Shown: positions 1-7,458, counted from the first letter of the stretch. The stretch is 37,782 bases of DNA from an uncultured Oscillospiraceae bacterium (GCA_904396495.1 CAJFOJ010000026.1:1-37782); one strand, 5' to 3'. Numbers and translations are program-made. The notes: generated by a model from the letters alone, not told the origin.

Positions 1-1
1 G

Positions 2-748
2 CTGGAAAGCGCAAAAGCGCTTGCCGAATCCTTCCGCGCAGGCTGCCGGGGAGTTTCGGCCTGCACGCCTCAGGATGTGCGGACGGTTGTCCCGGAAGCT
101 TCCGGGAGCCTGGAGGATTTGGCGGCTATCCCTGTGGAGGACGCCGAAGGAGGCCTTCAGGGCGTGCTCTCAGCCAGCGGGCTTTCGGGCCATGGGGAGT
201 GGACGGCCATGCTGAAAAGTGTTGGATTCAGCTTTGCCATGTTCTGCGCCAACACGCGCACCTATCGGGAGATGCAGCGGCAGGGGGAACGGGACGCGCT
301 GACAGGGCTGTATAACCGCAACCGTTATGAAGGGGATTTGTCCCGCATTGCCCAGGAGTGCCGTGCGAGGCTCTGCTGTGTCTTTATCGATGCCAACGGC
401 CTCCATGAGCTCAACAACAGCCGCGGGCATGAGGCCGGCGACGAGATGCTGCAGGCAATCGCCCGGGAGATCTGCGGCTGCTTTGATGAGCGGTATGCCT
501 ACCGGGTGGGCGGTGACGAGTTCATCGTGTTTTCCGTCGACGGTGATGAGACCGAGATGGGCTGCCGCAGCAGCCAGGTCACGGCGGCGCTGGAGGAGAA
601 AGGTTACCATATTTCCGTAGGGGCGGCCTGCTTTCCCGCTCCGGTGGGAAACCTGGAAGAGCTGGTCAAAACTGCGGAGAAAGAGATGTACGCCGCAAAG
701 AGGGAATACTACCGCGACCCGAAGCGCACCCGCAGTGCAAGGAGATAG
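2..748 (+). CDS. GGDEF-domain diguanylate cyclase, 5'-truncated
   Basis: The reading frame is open from base 2 of the window, so the gene starts upstream; about 248 C-terminal residues are visible. The GGDEF domain begins at the typical RDALTGLYNRNRYE stretch and carries an intact RVGGDEF active-site loop, so it should condense two GTP into cyclic di-GMP. The roughly 90 residues before it would belong to a sensor or linker region that I do not recognise. The usual RxxD inhibitory site, whose Arg lies nine residues and Asp six residues before GGDEF, is absent: those positions are Phe and Arg. Product feedback at that site is therefore unlikely. An internal GTG at 77 could be mistaken for a start, but coding continues upstream of it. 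Confidence 0.85.
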   Translation: MESAKALAESFRAGCRGVSACTPQDVRTVVPEASGSLEDLAAIPVEDAEGGLQGVLSASGLSGHGEWTAMLKSVGFSFAMFCANTRTYREMQRQGERDALTGLYNRNRYEGDLSRIAQECRARLCCVFIDANGLHELNNSRGHEAGDEMLQAIAREICGCFDERYAYRVGGDEFIVFSVDGDETEMGCRSSQVTAALEEKGYHISVGAACFPAPVGNLEELVKTAEKEMYAAKREYYRDPKRTRSARR

Positions 749-853
749 GCAGGGCGGCAGAGGCCGGCCTGTCTGCGGGCAGTCTTTTCGGGAAATGGCC
801 GGAGGCGGCAGTCGCCTTTTGACAGGCTGAGGGCCGGCGGAAAAAATAAGTCC

Positions 854-882
854 TTGTATTTTAAGCAGCCGGGAAGTACAAT
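854..882 (+). promoter_or_regulatory. sigma-A-type promoter for mscL
   Basis: TTGTAT (854-859) and TACAAT (877-882) are separated by exactly 17 bases, about 110 bases upstream of the mscL start. Four of six and five of six positions match consensus. It follows the GGDEF gene by about 100 bases, which suggests mscL is transcribed on its own. Confidence 0.55.
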
Positions 883-993
883 AGACGATGGCAGCCGCTA
901 TTCAGAAAAAGGCCGCTTTTGCCGGGCGCAGCGGCATACATCTGCCTGTGCGGGCAGGAAAGCAATCTTGGCTGCCGGAATGGAAGAGCGACG

Positions 994-1419
994 ATGAAAA
1001 AAATGAAGGAATTTATGGCGGAGTTTAAAAAATTTATATCACGGGGCAATGTGATTGACCTGGCGGTCGGCGTCATTGTCGGCAGTGCCTTTACGGCGAT
1101 TGTCAACTCCCTTGTCAATGATGTGATTATGCCTGTGATCGGGATGCTGTTCGGCGGGATTGATTTTACGGACCTGCGATACGTCATTACCCCGGCGGCG
1201 GGGGATACCCCGGAAGCCGCCGTCTATTACGGCAATTTTATCCAGAATGTGGTGAACTTTCTCCTGGTGGCGGCAGTGGTCTTTTGCATGGTAAAGGCGA
1301 TTAACCGTTTCCGCCGCAAGGAGCAGGCGGCCGAACCTGCCCCGGCTCCCGCGCCGGAACGATCCGAGGAGGCCAAACTGCTGGAGGAAATCCGCGACCT
1401 TTTGAAGGAAAGCCGCTAG
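994..1419 (+). CDS. mscL: Large-conductance mechanosensitive channel MscL
   Basis: The 141-residue product matches MscL in length and sequence. It has an N-terminal amphipathic segment (MKKMKEFMAEFKKFISRGN), then TM1 with the family signature NVIDLAVGVIVGSAFTAIV. A periplasmic loop and TM2 (about residues 75-100, NFIQNVVNFLLVAAVVFCMV) follow. The C-terminal part is an Ala/Pro linker and a charged helix ending EEIRDLLKES, the usual cytoplasmic bundle. MscL is a homopentameric membrane pore that opens under hypo-osmotic stress. I chose the ATG at 994 because the AG-rich Shine-Dalgarno sits just upstream (982-988) and the protein then begins as the family does; the in-frame ATG 75 bases earlier would add an unrelated extension. 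Confidence 0.95.
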   Translation: MKKMKEFMAEFKKFISRGNVIDLAVGVIVGSAFTAIVNSLVNDVIMPVIGMLFGGIDFTDLRYVITPAAGDTPEAAVYYGNFIQNVVNFLLVAAVVFCMVKAINRFRRKEQAAEPAPAPAPERSEEAKLLEEIRDLLKESR

Positions 1420-1475
1420 GCTGCCGGCCTGCCCTGCTTTCCCTCGCGGCAGTGCTTCCCGAGCGGAAAAATGAC

Positions 1476-1510
1476 GAAGGCCCGGAGCCCGGGGTTGGCT
1501 CCGGGCCTTC
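1476..1510 (+). terminator. Hairpin terminator after mscL
   Basis: A perfect 14-bp stem (1476-1489 with 1497-1510) encloses a 7-base loop about 55 bases after the mscL stop. No T-run follows, so it may act as a weak terminator or a 3' stabilising hairpin. Confidence 0.55.
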
Positions 1511-1760
1511 GCTGTCGGTGCATTTGGCGGCCTGTCCCGCCCTTTTGGGCCCGGAGCCTGGAAAATAGTTCCGGCAAGGCATCCGGGTCCTGTTTGCGCC
1601 GCGCCCGGTATTCTCCCTGCCGGCGAAACGAAAATGCAGTATCATTATTTTGCATGGATTGCTTCCAGGGTTCTGTCTGGCAGTGAAGGCGGCAGGGATT
1701 CTGTTCATGGGCTGTCAAGCGGCCCGGCGAACTGTCCTCATTTCCGCCTTCCGGGCCGCC
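1511..1760. other. GC-rich intergenic block without a recognisable gene
   Basis: Open frames exist on both strands here and across 1416-1980, but none looks like a known protein. Their composition is that of GC-rich non-coding sequence, and they run across the terminators and the tRNA-Ser gene. The only structure seen is an inverted repeat, 1719-1727 with 1751-1759, lying just before the bidirectional terminator. Confidence 0.5.
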
Positions 1761-1807
1761 AAAACATAAAAAGGCACCGATCTCTGATCGGTGCCTTTTT
1801 ATGTTTT
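1761..1807. terminator. Perfect 22-bp bidirectional terminator
   Basis: Bases 1761-1782 are the exact reverse complement of 1786-1807, with a 3-base loop. The GC-rich stem core is flanked by A-runs on one side and T-runs on the other, so it can terminate transcription in either direction. It lies between the mscL side and the reverse-strand tRNA-Ser unit. Confidence 0.85.
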
Positions 1808-1863
1808 GGTGTGACTGGCCAGTTTGGATCCACCCCGGACGCGGACGAAAATCCCGGACAAGC

Positions 1864-1902
1864 GAAAGGGCCGGAGCCGCGAGCGGACTCCAGACCCTTT
1901 TC
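1864..1902 (-). terminator. Terminator of the tRNA-Ser transcript
   Basis: An imperfect stem (AAAGGGCCGGAG, 1865-1876, against 1888-1900) lies just downstream of tRNA-Ser on its own strand. The T-run is short (three bases). Confidence 0.5.
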
Positions 1903-1908
1903 CGACAG

Positions 1909-1994
1909 CGGAGACGGTGGGATTCGAACCCACGTGCCCTTGCGGACAACTTGATTTCGAGTCAAGCTCGTTACGACCACTTCGATACGTCTCC
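1909..1994 (-). tRNA. tRNA-Ser (anticodon CGA)
   Basis: Read on the reverse strand, the 86-base gene has a GGAGACG acceptor stem pairing with CGTCTCC and a discriminator G, as expected for serine. The anticodon arm CTTGA-CTCGAAA-TCAAG gives anticodon CGA. It has the long variable arm of class II tRNAs and a normal T arm (GGTTCGAACCC). CCA is not encoded. It reads UCG codons. Confidence 0.95.
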
Positions 1995-2035
1995 TTATTT
2001 TATTTCTGCCGGCATTCTATCAGCAGAATGCAGTT

Positions 2036-2064
2036 ATTATAGCATAAAAGAAAAGGAATGTCAA
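2036..2064 (-). promoter_or_regulatory. Consensus sigma-A promoter for tRNA-Ser
   Basis: On the reverse strand TTGACA (2059-2064) and TATAAT (2036-2041) are separated by 17 bases; both hexamers are perfect consensus. The start point would fall about 35 bases before the tRNA. The -35 hexamer lies inside the stem of the amidase terminator. Confidence 0.9.
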
Positions 2065-2087
2065 AATTATTTTGATCATTCCTTTTC
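2050..2087 (-). terminator. Terminator of the amidase gene
   Basis: The arm 2050-2066 (GAAAAGGAATGTCAAAA) pairs with 2070-2087 except for one bulged base at 2076, around a 3-base loop. On the reverse strand it follows the amidase stop at 2112 by about 25 bases and runs into a TTTTAT stretch. Confidence 0.75.
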
Positions 2088-2111
2088 TCAAAATAATATG
2101 GAAAATCTCTG

Positions 2112-2849
2112 TTAGACGTTAATATAATCCGCCGAAGCATATCCGACAATACCATTATACCCCACTACATACCAGTCTCCAGTGCGGGAATAAACCGTCA
2201 CAGTCGCACCGTTTGGAATACTGCCCTTGATTGGAGCAGAGGTACTGGGCTTGCTGCGGATATTAAGGCCGGTGCCAGAGGTTCGGACAGTGCCTTGACG
2301 GATAGGCTCAGGCCAGACAAAAGGAATCCCAAAATACTCGGTCAGGGAGAGGACGACATTGGCGGCAATCTCATCTAAGTTATTTTTGATCCAATTGGCG
2401 TCGTCAGGATTGTCATGATAGGCAAACTCAATCAGGACAGAGGGAACTCTCGGCTGACGCACCTCTCCCAACCGGGTGGTGGGAATCGCTCTGACGAGAT
2501 CTGGGATAGGATATACTCTCTTTAAGTTGTTCGCAATGATTTCGGCCAAACGCCTGCCGTTTGTACTGGTAGGATAGTAATAGACATCGGTACCCCGGAC
2601 AGTTCCATATCTACCTTCGGGGGCAGCGTTGGAATGTAGTGCTAAATGTAAATCGTAATTGCCGGCATTGGAGGCGCGAATGGAAGAAGCAGCAGTCATA
2701 TCGGGCGTATTCCGGGTATATTGGATCCCGCTGGACAAGAGATAGGGAATCATCGCGTCGGCCAACTCGTTCATCCAGTATTCTTCGGTCCCACCGTTGA
2801 CATAGAGGTTGCTTTCCTGGGTGGAAGGGCTGAGATAAATTCTGGGCAA
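2112..2849 (-). CDS. N-acetylmuramoyl-L-alanine amidase with C-terminal SH3b domain
   Basis: The product (245 residues) is an Amidase_3-type enzyme that would cut the amide bond between N-acetylmuramic acid and the stem peptide of peptidoglycan. Visible landmarks are the acidic site EEYWMNE (E22/E23), the LHSN histidine (H72) and the catalytic-type Glu in VLIEFAYHDNP (E141). The usual N-terminal DPGHGG histidine is replaced by SPSTQ, a variant I recall from clostridial amidases. An SH3b wall-binding domain follows at 184-245. There is no signal peptide, which fits a phage-type or mother-cell lysin. I chose the TTG at 2847-2849 because AAAGGAG sits 8 bases before it; an ATG at 2867 would place that site inside the gene. 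A small hairpin (2895-2910) lies upstream. Confidence 0.85.
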   Translation of the reverse strand: MPRIYLSPSTQESNLYVNGGTEEYWMNELADAMIPYLLSSGIQYTRNTPDMTAASSIRASNAGNYDLHLALHSNAAPEGRYGTVRGTDVYYYPTSTNGRRLAEIIANNLKRVYPIPDLVRAIPTTRLGEVRQPRVPSVLIEFAYHDNPDDANWIKNNLDEIAANVVLSLTEYFGIPFVWPEPIRQGTVRTSGTGLNIRSKPSTSAPIKGSIPNGATVTVYSRTGDWYVVGYNGIVGYASADYINV

Positions 2850-3027
2850 GGGTAACGCTCCTTTCATTGTTTTCCCGATTTTGCTAGTTTTTCTGGCTTT
2901 TAATAAAGCCCTTTAACTCTTAAAAACAAAAACCGGTTCTATACAGTTTATGTAAAAAAAGAAAAAGGGTGAACCTCCGCAGATTTTCCGTTTTTGTCAG
3001 GTAAATGGGATTTTATAGAAAAAGCCC

Positions 3028-3056
3028 TTGACAATCCACCCCCTCTTTGCTATAAT
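3028..3056 (+). promoter_or_regulatory. Consensus sigma-A promoter for the tRNA-Leu pair
   Basis: TTGACA (3028-3033) and TATAAT (3051-3056) are both perfect and are 17 bases apart, about 33 bases before the first tRNA-Leu. Confidence 0.95.
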
Positions 3057-3088
3057 ACTAAATGTTCCGTCTGGAACAGAATTGGTAT

Positions 3089-3173
3089 GCAGATGTGGTG
3101 GAATGGCAGACACGCTACCTTGAGGTGGTAGTGAGCTACGCTCGTGTGGGTTCAAGTCCCGTCATCTGCACCA
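3089..3173 (+). tRNA. tRNA-Leu (anticodon GAG)
   Basis: An 85-base class II tRNA with acceptor stem GCAGATG/CATCTGC and encoded CCA. The anticodon arm CTACC-TTGAGGT-GGTAG gives GAG. The T arm (GGGTTCAAGTCCC) is normal. Confidence 0.95.
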
Positions 3174-3176
3174 AAT

Positions 3177-3261
3177 GCGGATATGGTGGAATTGGCAGAC
3201 ACGCATGATTCAGGTTCATGTGCTGAGAGGCATGCAGGTTCAAGTCCTGTTATCCGCACCA
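3177..3261 (+). tRNA. tRNA-Leu (anticodon CAG)
   Basis: It lies three bases after the GAG isoacceptor and is close to it in sequence. The acceptor stem is GCGGATA/TATCCGC with encoded CCA. The anticodon arm CATGA-TTCAGGT-TCATG gives CAG. The pair looks like a tandem duplication that diverged in anticodon. Confidence 0.95.
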
Positions 3262-3282
3262 ACGGCGAATCGCCGCAGATAA

Positions 3283-3317
3283 ACGCGCACTCACGTTGGT
3301 GAGTGTGCGTTTTCTTT
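3283..3317 (+). terminator. Terminator of the tRNA-Leu unit
   Basis: A 12-bp stem with one G-U pair (3283-3294 with 3299-3310), a GTTG loop and a TTTCTTT tail. The same hairpin recurs at 5990-6016. Confidence 0.9.
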
Positions 3318-3357
3318 GTGTCCCGCGCTGGAACAGGTATCTATTTTGTAGCGTAAA
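3284..3357 (+). repeat. Direct repeat copy A (hairpin plus TATCTATTTTGTAGCG motif)
   Basis: This ~74-base segment recurs at 5990-6062 in the same orientation. Shared blocks include CGCGCACTCACGTTG, TGCGTTTTC, TCCCGCGCTG and TATCTATTTTGTAGCG. A shorter, more diverged copy of the last part lies at 3426-3453. Copies A and B bracket the carboxypeptidase pseudogene and the MFS gene. Confidence 0.8.
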
Positions 3358-3370
3358 CCTGCTAGGTTAG

Positions 3371-3400
3371 ACCTGGAGCAAAACGCGCTCCAGGTTTTTT
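3371..3400 (+). terminator. Second terminator downstream of the tRNA-Leu pair
   Basis: A perfect 9-bp stem ACCTGGAGC/GCTCCAGGT with a 7-base loop, ending in a run of six T. Confidence 0.85.
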
Positions 3401-3507
3401 CTAATTTTGGCATAAGTATCCCGGTTGATACAAAATCTAGTTTGCAGCGTCAACAAGCTCTATCACATTTGTTGAATACGAATTTGTTTTGCAGGAGGTT
3501 TATAGCC

Positions 3508-4478
3508 ATGCCCCATCAAGCAGAGATGATTGGTATTTTCTCGTCCTCCTATCCGCTTACCGCCATTGCTCCAGAAGCGGCAGAAAACGCAATTCGTTAC
3601 TTGGAACAAGGGGGGTATTCCGTAAAAAAGGCAGATTATTCGGGAAAAGAGATTTTTACCGTTCCGGTTCCATCCGGGAAAGAGCAAAAGAATTTAACGA
3701 ACTGCTTTATGATCCGGAAGTAACCTGCCTTATGGCCGCAGTAGGCGGCATGGTATCCAATTCTTTGCTTCCTTATATTGATTATGACTTTCTCAAGACA
3801 CACCCGAAAAAAATTATCGGGCTTTCCGATGTCACCGCTATTTTATTGGGTGCGTATCAAATGACCGGACTTACCACCTTCTATGGCCCCAATCTGGTTA
3901 CATGTTTTGGCCAGGAAACGCCGTTTTTGGAATATTCCATGGAGTCAATGAGACAAGCCCTCTCTGGAAAATGCCCGTTTTCCATTCAAATGCCGCCATT
4001 TTATTCAGATGAATTAACCGAATGGGAAACTGCTCTTTCTCCAAAACATCAAATTCCTAACAAATGGACTACTATGCAGTCAGGATCTGCAACCGGTCGG
4101 CTTATTGGAGGAAATTTGAATACCATCAATGCGATTATAGCCAGTCCCTATATGCCACAATTTCAAAAAGGGGACATCCTCTTTTTGGAAGATACGGAAA
4201 AGTTTGCAGCCCATTCCGAACGGTATTACTCCATGCTGAAAATTAGCGGCGTTTTTGATAAGGTCAGCGGTATTCTTTTAGGCAAACACCGCCAATTTGA
4301 CGACCAAGGAACTGGAAAAACATCGGCTGATATTCTTCTGGAAGTGCTGGATGGACAAAAAATTCCGATTCTTGCGGACATTGACTGCTGCCATACCTTG
4401 CCGATGATGTCCCTACCCATTGGCGGAATAGTCCATTTTGACGCCGATCAACAATCGATTACTGTGCTGCATATTTAA
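3508..4478 (+). pseudogene. S66 LD-carboxypeptidase/MccF-type gene split by a frameshift
   Basis: Two frames together encode one S66 peptidase. The first starts at ATG 3508, behind a perfect AGGAGGT (3493-3499), and reads through GKEIF. The second carries FYRSGSIRERAKEFNELL to the stop at 4478. They join at the five-T run 3650-3654 region inside GAGATTTTTACC; one extra T would restore a single ~323-residue protein. The catalytic parts are all present: Ser in GLSDVT, Glu in LFLEDT and His in DIDCCHT, plus the RLIGGNLNTI and YIDYD family motifs. Members cut L,D-peptide bonds in murein recycling or give self-immunity to microcin C-like peptides. A sequencing error in the homopolymer, or a recent mutation, would explain it; no classical slippery heptamer is seen. 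Confidence 0.8.
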
Positions 4479-4493
4479 TCAAAAATTACAAAT

Positions 4494-4516
4494 AAAAAGC
4501 CGATCCGGGCCTTTTT
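4494..4516 (+). terminator. Weak terminator after the carboxypeptidase pseudogene
   Basis: A short A/G stem pairs with GGCCTTTTT around a small loop, with one bulged base, 15 bases after the stop codon. It ends in five T. Confidence 0.45.
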
Positions 4517-4614
4517 CATATCGGAATGGGAGAAATATTGTCAAAAAGCTCTTCCCATTTATCCGGAAGTATAATAGAATAAGTGGAAACTGAAAGAAAT
4601 CCGGGATATTGTAT

Positions 4615-5889
4615 ATGAAGCTGAAAGAAAAAATAAGAAGCCTGAAGGCGCATCCCCTCCTTCAGGTACTGGCCGACAATAAGGGAAATCCGCGAACGCT
4701 TGTGTTGATTGAACCGCTATGGGGCATTCCCTACAATCTGATCTCACCGTTTACCACTCTTTATATGTACACACAGGGTATTACAGATGTGCAGATTGGC
4801 TTGATTCTCTCCATTACCATGGTGGTTCAGGTATTGTTCTCCTTTTTTGGGGGCATTTTGTCGGACAAGCTGGGACGGAAATATACCACCATGATGGGGG
4901 ATTTTTTCGGTTGGGCGCTGGCCTGTCTGGTATGGGCTGTTTCAAACAATTTCTGGCTGTTTCTGGCCGCCGCACTGCTCAATTGCTTTGAACAGATCAA
5001 CCAGACGGCATGGTACTGTCTGCTGATCGAGGATGCTCACCCGAAGGATTTGGTTGGGATCTACACCTGGGTAAATATCGGAGGGCTGGTAGCCATCTTT
5101 TTTGCGCCGCTTTCTGGCCTGTTTGTCAGTTCGTACTCTATTGTACCAGTGGTACGGGTGCTATACATCCTCTTTGCGCTGACGATGCTCATAAAAACGC
5201 TCATCACCTTCAGGTTTTGCCATGAAACAAGGCAGGGCCAAATCCGCCGGGCAGAGACAAAGGGAGTATCTATTCCACACATGCTGGGAGAATACCGCCA
5301 GTTGATCCCCAGTCTGCTGAAGAATAAAAGCGTACTTAAAGCGGTAGCCGTCTCGGTGATCCTGTACATCACCAATATGGTGAGTACAAACTTTTTCGGA
5401 CTGTATGTGACACAGCGGCTAGGGCTTTCGGAAAACTTTTTAGCGCTGTTTCCCATTTTGAATGCTGCTGTCATGCTGATCTTCATGGTGGGGTTTCAAC
5501 ACCGCATGAATGCCGCGAAATTCCGCGTTCCGCTATGGATCGGTTTGGCGCTGTATGCTGCGGCAGCTTTGGTGCTGGTCTTCTCCCCTGCAGACAGCCT
5601 GGGCTTTGTGCTGCTCTATGTATTTGTCGCCGCCGTAGCTGCTGCGCTGGTGAATCCGCGCAAAGATGCGCTTCTCCAGCTGAACATCACCTCCCAGGAA
5701 CGAGCACGCCTAAATGCCCTGATTATGGCTTCTACGATTGCCCTCTCCTCTCCCTTCGGATATTTGGCTGGATGGCTCTCCAGCCTGGACCGCCGCCTGC
5801 CCTTTGTTTTCACATTCCTATTATTTGTCACGGCAATGCTTATCATCGGCCGTATCCAGGAGCCGCAGGTCGAGGAAAAAAATGCTTAA
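4615..5889 (+). CDS. Major facilitator superfamily transporter
   Basis: The 424-residue protein has about 12 predicted membrane segments and the MFS loop 2-3 signature GGILSDKLGRKYTT. The first half ends near residue 200 in a hydrophilic loop (CHETRQGQIRRAETKG). A second six-helix half begins near VLKAVAVSVILYI. MFS proteins move small solutes or drugs by uniport or ion coupling; the substrate cannot be read from sequence. I chose the ATG at 4615 (GGGA at 4603-4606) over a TTG six bases earlier. A TATAAT at 4570-4575 is a possible -10 element, but no well-placed -35 is seen. It lies inside the block bounded by the 74-bp repeats. Confidence 0.85.
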   Translation: MKLKEKIRSLKAHPLLQVLADNKGNPRTLVLIEPLWGIPYNLISPFTTLYMYTQGITDVQIGLILSITMVVQVLFSFFGGILSDKLGRKYTTMMGDFFGWALACLVWAVSNNFWLFLAAALLNCFEQINQTAWYCLLIEDAHPKDLVGIYTWVNIGGLVAIFFAPLSGLFVSSYSIVPVVRVLYILFALTMLIKTLITFRFCHETRQGQIRRAETKGVSIPHMLGEYRQLIPSLLKNKSVLKAVAVSVILYITNMVSTNFFGLYVTQRLGLSENFLALFPILNAAVMLIFMVGFQHRMNAAKFRVPLWIGLALYAAAALVLVFSPADSLGFVLLYVFVAAVAAALVNPRKDALLQLNITSQERARLNALIMASTIALSSPFGYLAGWLSSLDRRLPFVFTFLLFVTAMLIIGRIQEPQVEEKNA

Positions 5890-5989
5890 ATGCCTAAAAA
5901 CGCCATCGCGGGTTTATTTTGACCTCCATGATTTCATTGGGCATCTTTTTTTGTCAACGCTTCCCAGCGACTTAGAACCGCAGCAAATT

Positions 5990-6062
5990 CGCGCACTCAC
6001 GTTGTGGGTGTGCGTTTTCGTTTTATCCCGCGCTGATACAGATATCTATTTTGTAGCGCAAA
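5990..6062 (+). repeat. Direct repeat copy B
   Basis: This is the second copy of the segment at 3284-3357, in the same orientation and with scattered substitutions and two small indels. It contains the same terminator-like hairpin (5990-6016) and ends in TATCTATTTTGTAGCG. The intergenic stretch 5890-6265 otherwise holds only the two terminators listed; no gene is recognised there. Confidence 0.8.
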
Positions 6063-6071
6063 TCCAAGAAG

Positions 6072-6099
6072 GGTTGACAGTTGTTTTGTCAACCTTTTT
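6072..6099 (+). terminator. Terminator downstream of repeat B
   Basis: A perfect 8-bp stem GGTTGACA/TGTCAACC with a 7-base loop and five T. It occupies the same place relative to copy B that the 3371-3400 terminator does to copy A, although its sequence differs. Confidence 0.8.
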
Positions 6100-6215
6100 A
6101 TACGAAAGAGTATGCTATCACGTGAATTATCCTAAGCGAAAGTTTATTTTGCATGCCAGATTGGGAAACAACACGGCAAAAGATAACTGATTTTTTATTT
6201 AATCCTAATAGAATT

Positions 6216-6250
6216 AATCACCCTCGGAAGGCATTCTTCCGAGGGTGATT
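6216..6250. terminator. Terminator after fucO
   Basis: A perfect 15-bp stem (6216-6230 with 6236-6250) and 5-base loop lie 16 bases past the fucO stop. Flanks are A/T-rich on both sides, so it may also stop forward-strand transcription from the MFS side. Confidence 0.8.
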
Positions 6251-6265
6251 TAAAACTATTTATAC

Positions 6266-7411
6266 TTACATCAGCTTGCGGAACAGCTCTTTCAAGTCTT
6301 CCACGCTGGTATCCTTGGGATTTCCGGGGCGGCAGGCGTCTGCATAAGCGGATTCCGCTAAGAAAGGCAGATCCTCTTCCTTTAATGCTTCCAGCTTCTG
6401 GGGAATTCCCACATCCTGGCTCAGCTTGCGCACCGCATCCACAGCGGCTTTACGATATTCTTGCTGAGACATCCGATCTACACCGGAAACACCCATGGCA
6501 CGGGCAATTTCTTTATATTTTTCCCCCGTACAGTCGGCATTGTACTCCATGACGATGGGAAGCATCATGGCGCAGGCCACGCCGTGAGGAGTATCATAGA
6601 CAGCGCCCAGGGTATGAGCCATCGAATGGGCGATCCCCAAACCAACGTTTGAAAAGCCCATTCCGGCTATGTACTGTCCGAGAGCCATCCCCTCCCGACC
6701 CTCTTTCTCGTTGTTTACTGCGCCCCGCAGCGAACGAGAGATGATCTCAATAGCCTTTAAGTGGAACATGTCAGTCATTTCCCAGGCAGCTTTTGTGGTA
6801 TAACCCTCAATGGCGTGAGTCAGAGCATCCATACCGGTGGAAGCGGTAAGGCCCTTTGGCATAGTGGACATCAAATCGGAATCCACCACCGCGATGACAG
6901 GCATATCATGAGGATCTACACAGACAAATTTCCGCTTTTTCTCTAAATCGGTGATGACATAGTTAATAGTGACCTCCGCCGCAGTTCCAGCTGTGGTGGG
7001 CACCGCGATAATCGGAACACAAGGTTTTTTGGTAGGAGCCACTCCCTCTAAGCTCCTAACATCTGAAAATTCAGGGTTGGCGGCGATAATGCCGATGGCC
7101 TTAGCAGTGTCCATCGAGGAACCGCCTCCCAGGGCGATGATATAGTCCGCGCCGGAGTCCTTAAAAGCCTGTACCCCATGTTGGACGTTTTGAATGGTGG
7201 GGTTTGCCTTAATATCGGAGTAAATTTCATAACTCAGGCCGTTTTTCTCCAAAACATCGGTCACTTTGGCGGCCACTCCGAATTTCAACAGATCTGGGTC
7301 GGTACAGAGAAGGGCCTTTGCAAAGCCGCGGGCCTTGACTTCCCCGGGGATTTCCGCCACAGCACCTGCGCCATGATAGGATGTCTCATTGAGCATGATA
7401 CGATTTGCCAT
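6266..7411 (-). CDS. fucO: Lactaldehyde reductase / iron-containing alcohol dehydrogenase (FucO type)
   Basis: The 381-residue sequence follows E. coli FucO almost along its whole length (MANRIMLNET start, IALGGGSSMDTAKAIGI, VPTTAGTAAEVTINYVITD, KRKFVCVDPHDMP). The metal site is intact: Asp and His in TGMDALTHAIEGY and two His in GIAHSMAHTLGAVYDTPHG. The enzyme reduces L-lactaldehyde to 1,2-propanediol with NADH during anaerobic fucose or rhamnose breakdown. No fucose or rhamnose kinase or aldolase is in the window, so the true aldehyde may differ. The start has AAGGAG nine bases upstream. The gene is divergent from the sugar isomerase at 7953, and the two may serve one pathway. Confidence 0.9.
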   Translation of the reverse strand: MANRIMLNETSYHGAGAVAEIPGEVKARGFAKALLCTDPDLLKFGVAAKVTDVLEKNGLSYEIYSDIKANPTIQNVQHGVQAFKDSGADYIIALGGGSSMDTAKAIGIIAANPEFSDVRSLEGVAPTKKPCVPIIAVPTTAGTAAEVTINYVITDLEKKRKFVCVDPHDMPVIAVVDSDLMSTMPKGLTASTGMDALTHAIEGYTTKAAWEMTDMFHLKAIEIISRSLRGAVNNEKEGREGMALGQYIAGMGFSNVGLGIAHSMAHTLGAVYDTPHGVACAMMLPIVMEYNADCTGEKYKEIARAMGVSGVDRMSQQEYRKAAVDAVRKLSQDVGIPQKLEALKEEDLPFLAESAYADACRPGNPKDTSVEDLKELFRKLM

Positions 7412-7458
7412 AGTGATCTCTCCTTTTTAAATATATGGGAAAAGACCTGGAATATCTC

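Noticed and set aside
1416..1949. 177-residue reverse frame near tRNA-Ser
   Set aside because: It runs through the tRNA gene and two terminators and has no recognisable domain; GC-rich sequence opens frames by chance.
3508..4478. Programmed -1 frameshifting in the S66 gene
   Set aside because: The ATTTTTA stretch does not form the X-XXY-YYZ slippery heptamer in the right frame, and no stimulatory hairpin was seen just downstream. Mutation or sequencing error is simpler.
4538..4575. Promoter TTGTCA...TATAAT for the MFS gene
   Set aside because: The spacer would be 26 bases, far outside the sigma-A range; only the TATAAT remains a possible -10.
3089..6265. Integrative element at the tRNA-Leu genes
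   Set aside because: There is no integrase gene, and the direct repeats lie downstream of the tRNA rather than copying its 3' end; only a cassette-like block is supported.
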